64,000 nt of DNA from PWQG01 sp040882255 (GCA_040882255.1 JBBEBP010000008.1:90690-154689); one strand, 5' to 3'; shown: positions 33,536 through 42,621, counted from the stretch's first letter. Program-made: numbers and translations. Notes: a model not told the origin generated them from the sequence alone.

Positions 33536-35701
33536 TCACTGGTTGTCCAGTGCATCCCGGGCCCGTGATATGACGTAGTGGCGAATTGAATCCGCCTGTT
33601 CCTCATCCAGCGAGTCGGCGAAGGACACCATCCCGTTACCGCTCAATTCCCCTTCCAGCACGACGGCCGCCCAGTCCTCCTCGCTGTGCAGGCGTTCGAT
33701 GTAGCGCAGGTCCGGGAAGGTATTGCCGCTCTGACTGATGGCGGACGGACCATGACAGACGCCGCACAGTTGCCCGTAGAGCTGTTCGCCCTGGGCGACC
33801 GTTTCGATGTCTGCGGTCAGGGAGGGTGGATTCAAGGTCCGGTCGTCATTCTCGTCGACAATGACTTCGGTCGGCAGGGACGCGTCGCCATTGAGTCGGT
33901 ATACCAGCAGCCGGGAGTTGTTCTCCGATGCTTCCGTGGTCCGGCCCACCGCGCCCGGCCCCTGTTCCGGCAGTCCTCTGGATCCGGTCACAACAGCCAC
34001 ATACTGTTCACCTCCGATGGTGTAGGTGACTGGCGCCGCCACGGTCACCGCCTGGGTGATATCAGACCAGAGCCGCTCTCCGTCTGTATCACGGTAGGCG
34101 ACAAACTCGCCCACGGCATTGCCCTGGAATACCAGACCACCTGCGGTACTGAGGACACCTGACGCGGCACGGGGCATCTCTCGTGGAACGCGCCATACTT
34201 CCTCTTGCTGGACCGGGTCCCATGCCAGCAGGTAGGCCTGTCGGTCAGGCACCGCGTCCCCCTGCTCCTCGGACAGGCGGGCGCCGCGGGCGAAATCGGT
34301 GCCGGTATTCCAGCCACGTTCGGAGATCTCCAGGGTATCCTGGCCGAAATATCCCATGGATTGTTCGGTAGCCGGCAGATAGACCAGCGAGGTCCGCTGG
34401 CTGAAGGACATCGGGTGCCAGTTGTGGCCGCCCTGTGGACCTGGCCATACGACAGTGGGTTCTTCGGTGTCATCATAGCGCGCTTCGGGGATTTCCACGG
34501 GACGGCCGCTTTCCAGGTCGATATGCGTGGCCCAGTTGACCGGTACGAAGTTCTCCGCCGAGATCAGGCTGCCGGTTGCGGCATCCAGTGTATAGAAGAA
34601 GCCGTTCTTGGGGGCCTGCATGACGACGCGCCGGGTTTCGCCACTGAAATCAAGGTCGGCGATGATCAGTTGCTGGGTTGCTGTGTAGTCCCAGGTTTCG
34701 CCGGGCGTGGTCTGGTAGTGCCAGACATAGCTGCCGTCATCGGGATCAATGGCCACGATGGAGGTCAGGAACAGGTTGTCGCCGCCGCCCGGGCTACGCA
34801 GTGAACGGTTCCACGGGGAGCCGTTGCCCACGCCCAGATACATCAGATCCAGTTCCGGGTCGTAGGCCATGGAATCCCAGACGGTACCGCCACCGCCCAT
34901 GACCCACCACTCGCCGCTCCAGGTCTCGGCGGCCATTTCCAGTTCCGGTTGTTCGAAGCCGTCCTCCGGGTTGCCGGGTACCGTGTAGAAGCGCCATTCC
35001 GTTTCGCCGGTGTCCACATCGTAGGCGGTGACGTAGCCGCGCACGCCATATTCGGCGCCGCCGTTGCCGATAATCACCTTGTCCTTGACCACCCGCGGGG
35101 CGCCGGTGATGGTCTGGGGCAGCTCGGGGTCGGTTGTCTGCACACTCCACAGCAGTGTGCCGGTCTGTGCGTCCAGCGCGAACAGACGGCCGTCAATAGC
35201 GCCGGCAAAGACCTTGCCATCCCATACAGCAGCGCCCCGGTTCACGACATCGCAGCAGGCGTCAACGCCGCGGGACCGGTCGACTTGCGGGTCGTATTCC
35301 CAGAGCAGTTCGCCACTATCGGCGTCGTAGGCTTTCACCATGCTCCATGCTGTGGTGACATAGATGGCTCCATCGACCACGATGGGAGTGGCTTCCTGAC
35401 CCCGGCTGGTATCCAGGTCGGCGGACCAGGCCAGCGCGAGCTGATCGACATTGCCGGTATTGATCTGGTCCAGGGGGCTGTAGCGCTGCTCGGTGTACGT
35501 GCGGCCGGTGGACATCCACTGGCCGGGTTCCGCATCAGCGTTGATGAGTCGCTCAGTGGACACTGATGCGCTGTAATCCCGTCCCGCCGTCTCGGGCGCC
35601 ATCTGCGCCTCTGTGGTCGTTTCCGTCGCGGATTTCTCCGCCGGGCCGCAGGCCACCAGGGTGGCGGTAACCAGTAACAGTAACCATCGTGTCGGATGCA
35701 T
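33536..35701 (-). CDS. PQQ-dependent quinohaemoprotein alcohol dehydrogenase, lipoprotein
   Basis: The 721-aa protein has a lipoprotein signal (LLLLVTATLVAC, Cys at about 19). An eight-bladed PQQ propeller follows (about 55-600), with the adjacent-Cys ring (DACCDVVNRG), the WDYT segment holding the catalytic Asp and repeated GxLxW tryptophan-docking motifs. A C-terminal cytochrome c domain (CGVCH, about 645-649) completes the type II quinohaemoprotein layout, which oxidises alcohols in the periplasm and passes electrons to a cytochrome or azurin. No PQQ-synthesis genes are in the window. AGGGGGAA precedes the chosen ATG. Upstream in-frame starts would spoil the signal. Confidence 0.92.
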   Translation of the reverse strand: MHPTRWLLLLVTATLVACGPAEKSATETTTEAQMAPETAGRDYSASVSTERLINADAEPGQWMSTGRTYTEQRYSPLDQINTGNVDQLALAWSADLDTSRGQEATPIVVDGAIYVTTAWSMVKAYDADSGELLWEYDPQVDRSRGVDACCDVVNRGAAVWDGKVFAGAIDGRLFALDAQTGTLLWSVQTTDPELPQTITGAPRVVKDKVIIGNGGAEYGVRGYVTAYDVDTGETEWRFYTVPGNPEDGFEQPELEMAAETWSGEWWVMGGGGTVWDSMAYDPELDLMYLGVGNGSPWNRSLRSPGGGDNLFLTSIVAIDPDDGSYVWHYQTTPGETWDYTATQQLIIADLDFSGETRRVVMQAPKNGFFYTLDAATGSLISAENFVPVNWATHIDLESGRPVEIPEARYDDTEEPTVVWPGPQGGHNWHPMSFSQRTSLVYLPATEQSMGYFGQDTLEISERGWNTGTDFARGARLSEEQGDAVPDRQAYLLAWDPVQQEEVWRVPREMPRAASGVLSTAGGLVFQGNAVGEFVAYRDTDGERLWSDITQAVTVAAPVTYTIGGEQYVAVVTGSRGLPEQGPGAVGRTTEASENNSRLLVYRLNGDASLPTEVIVDENDDRTLNPPSLTADIETVAQGEQLYGQLCGVCHGPSAISQSGNTFPDLRYIERLHSEEDWAAVVLEGELSGNGMVSFADSLDEEQADSIRHYVISRARDALDNQ

Positions 35702-35748
35702 GAGTGGTGTTCCCCCTGGTATTTTTTTTGGCATTAGAGGGCAACTGT

Positions 35749-35758
35749 ACAATATTGT
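35749..35758. promoter_or_regulatory. Short perfect palindrome upstream of the PQQ dehydrogenase gene
   Basis: ACAATATTGT, flanked by GT and GC, lies 48 bases before the dehydrogenase start in the 70-base gap after the class-V gene. It may be an operator or part of a promoter. Ten bases of symmetry is weak evidence. Confidence 0.25.
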
Positions 35759-35771
35759 GCCGTTGTCGTCT

Positions 35772-37382
35772 CTACGTGGAGTGGTCGGACTGGTCGGGGG
35801 AACGGAAAAACCAGCGTGCCGATTCTGCGAGGGTATCCAGTGCCAGTCCGTCATCATCATCCGGCGCTTCGGGAATGGACGGCAACAGTTCCCGCGCTTC
35901 CGTCAAAAAGTCCCGTAGCGGGCGATCACAGATGGCCGTTCCGGTGCTGGCGACGCCCGGCTCGAAGTCCTCCAGGCTGATGAGGGGGGCATTGGCACTG
36001 CGGCGATGGCGCCAGGTTCCCGCCGACGCATCAAAGCGGTACAGCCCCTGCAAACGGGCGCCGTGATCGGCGATGAACAGGATCGCCTCTATCAGATATT
36101 CCAGTGTCTCTTCGTCAATGAAGTAGTTGAAGTTCATCCGTACCCAGCCCGGTCTCAGGATCTGATTGCCGCGCAGGACCTCGGTGCGCAGTTGCTGGCT
36201 GACCGGGCCGTCCAGTCCCAGCAGGGTGTGGCCGTAGGGACCGGCACAGGAGCAGCCGCCCCGGGCCTGGATGCCGAACAGGTCATTCAGCAGCACGGTC
36301 ACGAGACCGTAGTGCAGTTGTCGTTCCCCGGCCCGGATCTGCAGCGAGACGATGCTGAGTCGTTCGGCCTCCGGGTCACCCAGCAGGTGAATCGACGGAT
36401 GGGAGCGCCAGGCCTCCAGGGCATGTTGCAGGTGCTGTCGCTCCAGTGATTCGATGCGCGCCGTACCCACCGTCTGCTGGACCCGGAATACCAGGCCGGC
36501 GCGAATTGCCTCGACGATACCCGGAGTGCCGCCCTCTTCCCGGCGTTCCAGGTCCTGCAGGTAATCATGCTTGTCGGGTGTCACGAAGGAAACAGTGCCG
36601 CCGCCCGGCATGGCCGGCACGGCATGTGTGGCCAGGTGACGTTTCACAATCAGCACACCCGGCGTACCGGGTCCGCCAATGAATTTGTGGGGTGACAGGA
36701 ACACCGCGTCCTTGTCCGTCATGTCGATGCGGACATAGGGTGCGGCGGCGGCATAGTCCCAGAAGGTCAGCGCATCATGGTCATGCAGCAGCCGGCTGAT
36801 GGCGGTGGTGTCGGTGCGTATCCCGGTCACATTGGATGCGGCCGAGAAACTGCCGATCCGTAGCGGGCGATCCTTCATGCGGATCAATGCGTCCCGCAGT
36901 GCGTCCCGGTCGAGATGGCCGTTGTCATCGAGAGGGATCGACACGACCGTGCACAGGCTTTCTCGCCATGGCAGTTCGTTGGAGTGGTGCTCGTAGGGCC
37001 CCACGAACACCACCGGGCGTTGTGCCTCCGGTATCTGTTCCAGCAGTAGCGCCGCGCGGGCGGGGTCCGTCGACAGGCGCAGTCCCATGATGTCGATCAG
37101 GCGATTGATGGCCGCTGTGGCACCCGAGCCGCAGAAGATTACCGCATCGTCTGCCGTGGCGGACGTGGCGTTACGGATCATCCGCCGGGCTTCCTCGCGC
37201 AGCGCATTGGACTGCCGCCCGGTCAGGGAGCTGTCACTGTGCGTGTTGGCGTAGAGCGGCAGCACCCGTTGACGGATGAAAGACTCGACGCTGGCGAGGC
37301 TGCGGCCGGAAGCCGTATAGTCGGCATAGACCAGCGGACGCTGGCCGAAAGGCGTCTCGATGGATTGCCGTTCGCCGATCAC
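35772..37382 (-). CDS. Aminotransferase class V-fold PLP enzyme (cysteine-desulfurase-like)
   Basis: The protein is about 536 aa. The fold-type I core shows YADYTASGRSL near the start, FCGSGATAAINRL, YEHHSNELPWRE, FWDYAAAAPYVRIDM with the PLP-contacting Asp, and SPHKFIGGPGTPGVL with the Schiff-base Lys. An RGGCSCAGPYGH segment may carry a reactive Cys as in desulfurases. The only canonical start in frame is the GTG at 37382, which is preceded by protein-like codons (DATLDIIERIRQ) back to a stop with no ATG, GTG or TTG, so the true 5' end is unclear. It is divergent from an Lrp-type regulator. Confidence 0.85.
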   Translation of the reverse strand: MIGERQSIETPFGQRPLVYADYTASGRSLASVESFIRQRVLPLYANTHSDSSLTGRQSNALREEARRMIRNATSATADDAVIFCGSGATAAINRLIDIMGLRLSTDPARAALLLEQIPEAQRPVVFVGPYEHHSNELPWRESLCTVVSIPLDDNGHLDRDALRDALIRMKDRPLRIGSFSAASNVTGIRTDTTAISRLLHDHDALTFWDYAAAAPYVRIDMTDKDAVFLSPHKFIGGPGTPGVLIVKRHLATHAVPAMPGGGTVSFVTPDKHDYLQDLERREEGGTPGIVEAIRAGLVFRVQQTVGTARIESLERQHLQHALEAWRSHPSIHLLGDPEAERLSIVSLQIRAGERQLHYGLVTVLLNDLFGIQARGGCSCAGPYGHTLLGLDGPVSQQLRTEVLRGNQILRPGWVRMNFNYFIDEETLEYLIEAILFIADHGARLQGLYRFDASAGTWRHRRSANAPLISLEDFEPGVASTGTAICDRPLRDFLTEARELLPSIPEAPDDDDGLALDTLAESARWFFRSPDQSDHST

Positions 37383-37526
37383 GTCCTGGCGGATTCGTTC
37401 GATGATGTCCAGAGTGGCGTCTCCGTCTGGCAGCGGTGCTGCCGAATTGATGAAGATACAGAATACACGCGGAGAGGCGGAACATTGTTGCTTTTGTTGT
37501 ATGTTCTGGCGCTTATATTAGAATAA

Positions 37527-37556
37527 TATTTCATGTAGAAGCTAAAAAATGAAATA
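37527..37556. promoter_or_regulatory. Inverted repeat in the divergent lrp-like / class-V gap
   Basis: TATTTCAT (37527-37534) and ATGAAATA (37549-37556) are an exact 8-bp inverted repeat with a 14-base A-rich spacer in an AT-rich control region. Its place 30 bases upstream of an Lrp/AsnC-type regulator gene makes autoregulation and control of the divergent enzyme plausible. Confidence 0.45.
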
Positions 37557-37585
37557 CTGTTCCCTTTTCTTCGGGAGCCATGAAC

Positions 37586-38047
37586 ATGGATGACTATGAC
37601 CGTCGTATTCTGGCGTTATTGCAACACGATGCCAGTCTGTCCGTGGGCGATGTGGCGGACCGGATCGCCCTGTCCAGGACGGCATGCTGGCGGCGCATCC
37701 AGCAACTGGAGCAGAGTGGGGTGATCCGGGCCCGGGTGGCGCTACTGGACCCGGCGCGGCTCGGCCTGTCCCTGACCACCTACATCCTGATCCGCACCAA
37801 CCAGCACACCGAGCAGTGGTCGCAGCGCTTCAGTGAACTGTTGGCCGGCATACCGGAAGTGCTGGAAGCGCACCGTATGAGTGGCGATGTGGATTATCTG
37901 CTGAAAGCCGTGGTTACTGACATGGCCGGCTATGACCGTCTGTACCGTAAGCTGATCGCTGCGGAGCTTTTCGATGTCAGTTCCGGTTTCGTGATGGAGA
38001 CGCTGAAAACCACCACCGAGCTGCCCCTGGATACCCTGTCACGATGA
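37586..38047 (+). CDS. Lrp/AsnC family transcriptional regulator
   Basis: The 153-aa protein has an N-terminal winged helix-turn-helix (DDYDRRILALLQHDASLSVGDVADRIALSRTACWRRIQQLEQSGVI) and a C-terminal ligand-binding domain (RMSGDVDYLLKAVVTDMAGYDRL). Members sense amino acids or related metabolites. GGGAG lies 8 bases before the ATG at 37586. The ATG at 37580 is 2 bases from it and less likely. Divergent placement next to a PLP enzyme suggests that enzyme as target. Confidence 0.92.
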   Translation: MDDYDRRILALLQHDASLSVGDVADRIALSRTACWRRIQQLEQSGVIRARVALLDPARLGLSLTTYILIRTNQHTEQWSQRFSELLAGIPEVLEAHRMSGDVDYLLKAVVTDMAGYDRLYRKLIAAELFDVSSGFVMETLKTTTELPLDTLSR

Positions 38048-38185
38048 GGAACGGGGCTATGGCCAGCTGCCGGGGTGGCGCGCATTGCCATTTGGCGTTA
38101 CTCTTTTTGCGCTATTGACTGGAAATAGTTCCGAGCCATCTGTTTCTGTACCCTCCGGTACGAGTCTGACGCAGGAGAATACCCG

Positions 38186-40639
38186 ATGACCGCAACGTCC
38201 CGTTCCGCCAACCGATTTGCCCGCCGCCTGCTGGTGACTGCCCTGCTGGGAGGGGTAGCCGCGAATGCAGTGGCCCAGGCACCGATCGTGCAACCCGGTG
38301 CGCCCGGCCAGCCCAGCCGTCAGATCAATGCCGAGGAAGCGGCCGACCTCGCCAGCATCCGTTACTCGGAAGCCGATGTGCGGTTCATGCAGGATATGAT
38401 CGCCCATCACCGTCAGGCTGTGGACATGGCGGCTCTGGTCGAGGGGCGCACGAACCGCGATTCGTTGCACGATCTGGCGCGGCGTGTGGCATTGTCCCAG
38501 GAAGATGAGATCGCCTTCATGGAGGGGTGGTTAAGCGATCGTGATAGGTCCGTACCGGACGACATGGCCCACCACAATGTAGAGGAAGACGAGCGGATGG
38601 CGGGCATGGCTTCGCCCGAGGAGATGGCCGCACTCGAAGAGGCCGAGGGCGCGGCATTCGATTCGCTGTTTCTGGAACTGATGATCGATCACCATGAGGG
38701 TGCCCTGACTATGGTCGAGGAGCTTCTCGATCAGCCCGGCTCGGCGCATGACCCGGTGCTCTTCGAGTTCACCAGCGAGGTGACCACGGACCAGGGCAAC
38801 GAGATCGAGCGTATGACCGCCATGCTGGCAGGCTTCTCACCGGATCCCCGGGTCAATCTGGCGGCGGGGTTCCTGGATGCAGGGCAGGCTCTGCTGAACA
38901 TGGAGCTGTTGACTTCCCTGCCCAAGCCGGACGGCTTCTTCGATCCGAACAACCCGGGCGGTCTGCCGATGAGCCGCCTGAACGAGGAGGATGAGGAAGA
39001 CGGCCAACAGGAAGAGGAGGCGGAAGAGGAACAGGATGAAGATTCCGAGCCGCGTCCGGCCCTGTTGAATTTTGCCAATACCGATATCGCGTTTGCTGGC
39101 AATGTGGCCATTGCGGGCAACTATCATGGATTCAACCTTTATGACATCAGCACGGGCGACGCTCCGCAGCTGATGAGTTCCGTAGTGTGTCCGGGCGGGC
39201 AGGGGGACGTGTCCGTGGTGGGAGATCTGCTGATCATGTCTGTGGAGCAGACCCGGGGACGTCTCGACTGTGGTCTCCAGGGCGTTGCCGAGCCGGTCAG
39301 CGATGAGCGTTTCCGCGGCCTGCGTATTTTCGACATCAGCGACATGAACATGCCGAGGCAGGTGGGCGCCGTGCAGACCTGCCGGGGCTCGCATACCCAT
39401 ACCGTGGTCGCCGGTCCTGGCGAGGATGGACGGCTGATTGTCTACAACTCCGGCACCAGTGTAGTGCGGGATGAAGAGGAAATGGCGGAGTGTTCGGACG
39501 AATCACCGTACCGCGATGAGGACACGGCCCTGTTCCGCATTGATGTCATCGAGATTCCTGTGGATCGTCCGGAGGAGTCACGTATCATCAACAGACCGTT
39601 CGTGTTCTCTGATCCCGAGTCCGGGGTGCTGGCCGGGCTCTGGGAAGGCGGCGATCACGGCCCTGACACACAGTCCAGCAATGAGACCAATCACTGCCAT
39701 GACATCACCGCATTTCCCGAGCTACAGATTGCCGCAGGCGCCTGTTCCGGCAACGGTATCCTGTTCGATATTTCCGACCCGGAAAATCCGACCAGGCTGG
39801 ATCAGGTGATCGATTCCGGTTTCGCCTACTGGCATTCGGCGACGTTCAACAATGATGGCAGCAAGGTGATATTCACGGATGAATGGGGCGGTGGATCGCG
39901 GCCCCGTTGCCGGGCCTCTGATCCGGATACCTGGGGTGCTGATGCCATCTATGACATTGTGGACAACCGGCTGGAATTTCGCAGCTACTACAAGATGCCG
40001 GCTCCGCAGAGCGAGCAGGAGAACTGCGTGGCCCATAACGGTTCCCTGGTGCCTGTCCCCGGCCGGGACATCTTCGCGCAGTCCTGGTATCAGGGCGGCA
40101 TTTCCGTGGTGGATTTCACTGATTCGGCCAACCCCGTGGAAATCGCCTTTTTCGACCGGGGACCCATCGACGAGGAAGAGCTGGTGATGGGTGGCTACTG
40201 GTCGGCCTACTGGCATGAAGGTCTGATCTACGGAACTGAAATTGCCCGTGGACTGGATGTGTTGGCGCTTACGCCGAGCGACTATCTGACCGGGAACGAG
40301 ATCGCCGCAGCTTCATTCGATGTGGATGAGACGGTTTTCAATCCGCAGCAGCAGATGCGCTATGAATGGCCTGACGAGCCAGTGGTGGCCCGAGCCTATA
40401 TGGATCAGTTGCAGCGCGCTAATGCGTTGTCAGCGGCCCGGGCCGCAGCGCTGGAAGAGGCCCTCGATCGGGCCACGGCCCGGCTGGACGAAGGGGCGGA
40501 AGATCCGGCTACCGCGACGGAACTCGAATCGCTGTCAGCCGGCTTGCTGCGCGACAGCGACGGGCAGGATGACCGGGTTGCCCGCCGTATGACAGCACTG
40601 GGCGAAACGCTGAGTGGCATCGCTATCCGGCTACGGTAA
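38186..40639 (+). CDS. Secreted DUF305 - LVIVD beta-propeller fusion protein
   Basis: The 817-aa protein has a signal peptide (about 1-31, ending NAVAQ). A DUF305 ferritin-like helical domain (about 58-220) has both His motifs, MIAHHRQAVDMA and MIDHHEGALTM. A very acidic linker follows (about 266-290, almost all E, D and Q). An LVIVD-repeat propeller runs over about 293-740, with GFNLYDIS, GLRIFDISD, GILFDISDPENP and GGISVVDFTDSANP. A helical tail of about 70 residues ends the protein. DUF305 proteins are linked to periplasmic copper or other metal binding, and the combination may be a metal-binding scaffold. AGGAG precedes the ATG. Confidence 0.85.
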   Translation: MTATSRSANRFARRLLVTALLGGVAANAVAQAPIVQPGAPGQPSRQINAEEAADLASIRYSEADVRFMQDMIAHHRQAVDMAALVEGRTNRDSLHDLARRVALSQEDEIAFMEGWLSDRDRSVPDDMAHHNVEEDERMAGMASPEEMAALEEAEGAAFDSLFLELMIDHHEGALTMVEELLDQPGSAHDPVLFEFTSEVTTDQGNEIERMTAMLAGFSPDPRVNLAAGFLDAGQALLNMELLTSLPKPDGFFDPNNPGGLPMSRLNEEDEEDGQQEEEAEEEQDEDSEPRPALLNFANTDIAFAGNVAIAGNYHGFNLYDISTGDAPQLMSSVVCPGGQGDVSVVGDLLIMSVEQTRGRLDCGLQGVAEPVSDERFRGLRIFDISDMNMPRQVGAVQTCRGSHTHTVVAGPGEDGRLIVYNSGTSVVRDEEEMAECSDESPYRDEDTALFRIDVIEIPVDRPEESRIINRPFVFSDPESGVLAGLWEGGDHGPDTQSSNETNHCHDITAFPELQIAAGACSGNGILFDISDPENPTRLDQVIDSGFAYWHSATFNNDGSKVIFTDEWGGGSRPRCRASDPDTWGADAIYDIVDNRLEFRSYYKMPAPQSEQENCVAHNGSLVPVPGRDIFAQSWYQGGISVVDFTDSANPVEIAFFDRGPIDEEELVMGGYWSAYWHEGLIYGTEIARGLDVLALTPSDYLTGNEIAAASFDVDETVFNPQQQMRYEWPDEPVVARAYMDQLQRANALSAARAAALEEALDRATARLDEGAEDPATATELESLSAGLLRDSDGQDDRVARRMTALGETLSGIAIRLR

Positions 40640-40684
40640 GCGCTGCCCGGTTTGGACGATCACATTGAATCAATGGAGTACAAC

Positions 40685-41446
40685 ATGACCATAAGAATAT
40701 CCACCTCATACCTGTTCGCCTCCTTTGCAGCGTTTGTTCTGTCCGGCCAGGTCGCTGCGCAAGACAGCGCGGCCGACCTGGTGCAGGCGGCGCTGGTGCA
40801 TGGGGATCGGCCGGCGGCCGATGCCGGGGACGATGCCCGGCGCATGCCGCTGGAAGTGCTGGCCTTCGCCGGCATAGAAGAGGGCATGGACATTTTCGAG
40901 ATGGAGGCCGGTGGCGGCTGGTACACCGAGATTCTCAGTCGAGTTGTCGGTCCGGCCGGCTCGGTCACCATGCAGAGTCCCCCGTCCTTAGACAGCTTCG
41001 TCGGAGACGAACCCGAACAACGGGCAGCGCGACTGGCCAACGTACGGCTGAGCAAGACAAATTTCGACGAGCTGGATGCGGCCGACAACTCCATGGACAT
41101 GGTGACCTGGATCCTGGGACCGCATGAACTGTGGTTCCAGCCGGACGAAAATATTTCATTGGGAGATCCGGACGAAGCCTTTGCCGAGATCCATCGTATT
41201 CTGAAACCGGGCGGCGTGTTCCTCGCTATCGATCATGTCGCTGCCCCGGATACCGGGCCTGAGGTGGGTGGTACCCTGCACCGCATCCGCGAGAGCATCA
41301 TCACCGGCTATGCCGAGGCCGCAGGCCTGACGGTGCTGCGGTCCTCGTCCTTGCACCTGAATGCGAATGACCCGCTCGATATCAGCGTCTTCGATTCGTC
41401 CATACAGGGTAGCACCAGCAAGTTCGTGGTGCTCTTTCGAAAATAG
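40685..41446 (+). CDS. Exported class I methyltransferase-like protein
   Basis: The 253-aa protein has a signal peptide (about 1-22, ending QVAAQ). A Rossmann-type methyltransferase fold related to the COG4798 'predicted methyltransferase' group follows: motif I EMEAGGGWYTEIL, a MVTWILGPHELW segment, and motif LKPGGVFLAIDHVA. Because S-adenosylmethionine is not known in the periplasm, its chemistry is unclear. It may bind another ligand or act before export. GGAG lies 9 bases before the ATG at 40685. It is 45 bases downstream of the DUF305 fusion gene and probably co-transcribed. Confidence 0.8.
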   Translation: MTIRISTSYLFASFAAFVLSGQVAAQDSAADLVQAALVHGDRPAADAGDDARRMPLEVLAFAGIEEGMDIFEMEAGGGWYTEILSRVVGPAGSVTMQSPPSLDSFVGDEPEQRAARLANVRLSKTNFDELDAADNSMDMVTWILGPHELWFQPDENISLGDPDEAFAEIHRILKPGGVFLAIDHVAAPDTGPEVGGTLHRIRESIITGYAEAAGLTVLRSSSLHLNANDPLDISVFDSSIQGSTSKFVVLFRK

Positions 41447-41486
41447 GGGCGGGCAGTACACGCGAAAAGCCCGACAACCATGCACA

Positions 41487-41512
41487 AAAAAGCCCCGGAT
41501 TACGGGGCTTTG
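41487..41512 (-). terminator. Terminator of ssrA, possibly bidirectional
   Basis: AAAGCCCCG-TAATC-CGGGGCTTTTTT read on the minus strand is a perfect stem with a six-base T-run, 43 bases beyond the tmRNA 3' end. On the plus strand it offers only TTT, so it may weakly end the methyltransferase transcript too. Confidence 0.85.
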
Positions 41513-41554
41513 GGTGGTTCAACTGATCTCTGCGGACGTCTGTGAACCTGTTGT

Positions 41555-41918
41555 TGGTGGAGGCGGGGGGAGTTGAACCCCCGTCCGCCAGCTCGCTACC
41601 CTTGGATCTACATGTTTAGCGCACGTCTATTGAGTTAACCCGTGTCGGCCCGACGGGCAGGGCGACTTGGGCGAGCTTGATACTTTTTAACCGCTTCACG
41701 TCAAGCACGATCCACTGGCGATCCCGTTCTATATGACAGTCGCAAAACACCGGTTTACGGGCATCCCGGGGCGACCGCTAGCAGGCCTTATTAAGCTGCT
41801 AGAGCGTAGTTTTCGTCGTTGGCAACTATTTAAGTTGCATAGATTGTTTTACGAGAGTCTATACCCTCTCGACATGCACCTCGGGTTTTGATGCCGGCGT
41901 CGAATCCGAATCGCCCCC
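41555..41918 (-). ncRNA. ssrA: Transfer-messenger RNA (tmRNA)
   Basis: This 364-base RNA rescues stalled ribosomes. The 5' end GGGGGCG pairs with CGCCTCC before the encoded ACCA (7 pairs, one G-U). The T-arm GGTTCAACTCC type sequence is present near the 3' end. The tag reading frame at 41791-41823 encodes ANDENYALAA followed by TAA TAA, identical to the E. coli tag. The partner gene smpB is upstream on the same strand. Confidence 0.97.
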
Positions 41919-41929
41919 GTAGCACTTTC

Positions 41930-41938
41930 AGTGTAGCA
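41930..41938 (-). promoter_or_regulatory. Extended -10 promoter of ssrA
   Basis: On the minus strand TGC-TACACT lies 12 bases before the mature tmRNA 5' end. No good -35 is seen at 16-18 bases, so this looks like an extended -10 promoter giving a short precursor that is trimmed. Confidence 0.45.
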
Positions 41939-41970
41939 CATCAGAAGACAGTAATCCGCAGGGAAATCTT

Positions 41971-42621
41971 TCAGCCGGCCAGCAGGTGCTCGCGGAGCTC
42001 GGGCACGGCCTCTGCGATGGCGAGGGGCTCGTGGGCTCTGAGCCGGTCCGCATCGTGAACTCCCCAGGTCACACCGATGGCGGGCATGCCAATGCGCTGT
42101 GCCATCTCCATGTCGTAGCTGGTGTCGCCGATCATCACCGCTTCATGGGATTGCAAGCCGCAGAAGGCAAGGATTTCCCGCAGCATCGCGGGATCCGGTT
42201 TGGAGCGGGTCTCGTCAGCGCAGCGGGTGACATGAAATGCTTCGGTCAGTCGGCAACCGTCCAGGGCCCGCTGCAGCCCGCGACGGCTTTTCCCGGTGGC
42301 TACGGCACGGATGGTCTCATTGTCTCCCAACGCGTCGAGCAGGGGCTGCATGCCCTCGAACAGGCGGTTGGCCTGGTCCGCCGTGGCCATGAAGTGGCGG
42401 CTGTAGCCGTCTCGAAGCGCCAGCATGGTGCTGTTGCTTATGCCCGGGTAGAGTGAATTCAACGCCTCGAGGATGCCGAGCCCGATGATGTTGCGGTATT
42501 CCTCCGGCTCACGTGCTGGCAACCCGGCCTGTGTGGCGGCATGGAGAAGGCTGTCAGCGATGTGGTGGGCAGAGTCGACCAGCGTACCGTCCCAGTCGAA
42601 GATGACGGCCTTGTACGTCAT
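41971..42621 (-). CDS. HAD-family hydrolase, phosphoglycolate-phosphatase-like
   Basis: The 216-aa cytoplasmic phosphatase has all four HAD motifs: FDWDGTLVDS (nucleophile Asp at about 9), VATGKS, the Lys in RSKPDP and MIGDTSYDMEMA. The cap insertion (about 20-85) is the helical type of the HAD-IA subfamily. The substrate is uncertain, with phosphoglycolate or another small phosphoester possible. The ATG at 42621 overlaps the smpB stop (ATGA), so it is cotranslated with smpB and sits between smpB and ssrA. A start at 42663 would lie well inside smpB and is rejected. Confidence 0.88.
   Translation of the reverse strand: MTYKAVIFDWDGTLVDSAHHIADSLLHAATQAGLPAREPEEYRNIIGLGILEALNSLYPGISNSTMLALRDGYSRHFMATADQANRLFEGMQPLLDALGDNETIRAVATGKSRRGLQRALDGCRLTEAFHVTRCADETRSKPDPAMLREILAFCGLQSHEAVMIGDTSYDMEMAQRIGMPAIGVTWGVHDADRLRAHEPLAIAEAVPELREHLLAG

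Noticed and set aside
41555..41620. A tRNA gene, suggested by the acceptor/T-arm-like sequence ending in CCA
   Set aside because: It is the 3' tRNA-like part of tmRNA. The 5' half and tag frame are found 300 bases away on the same strand.
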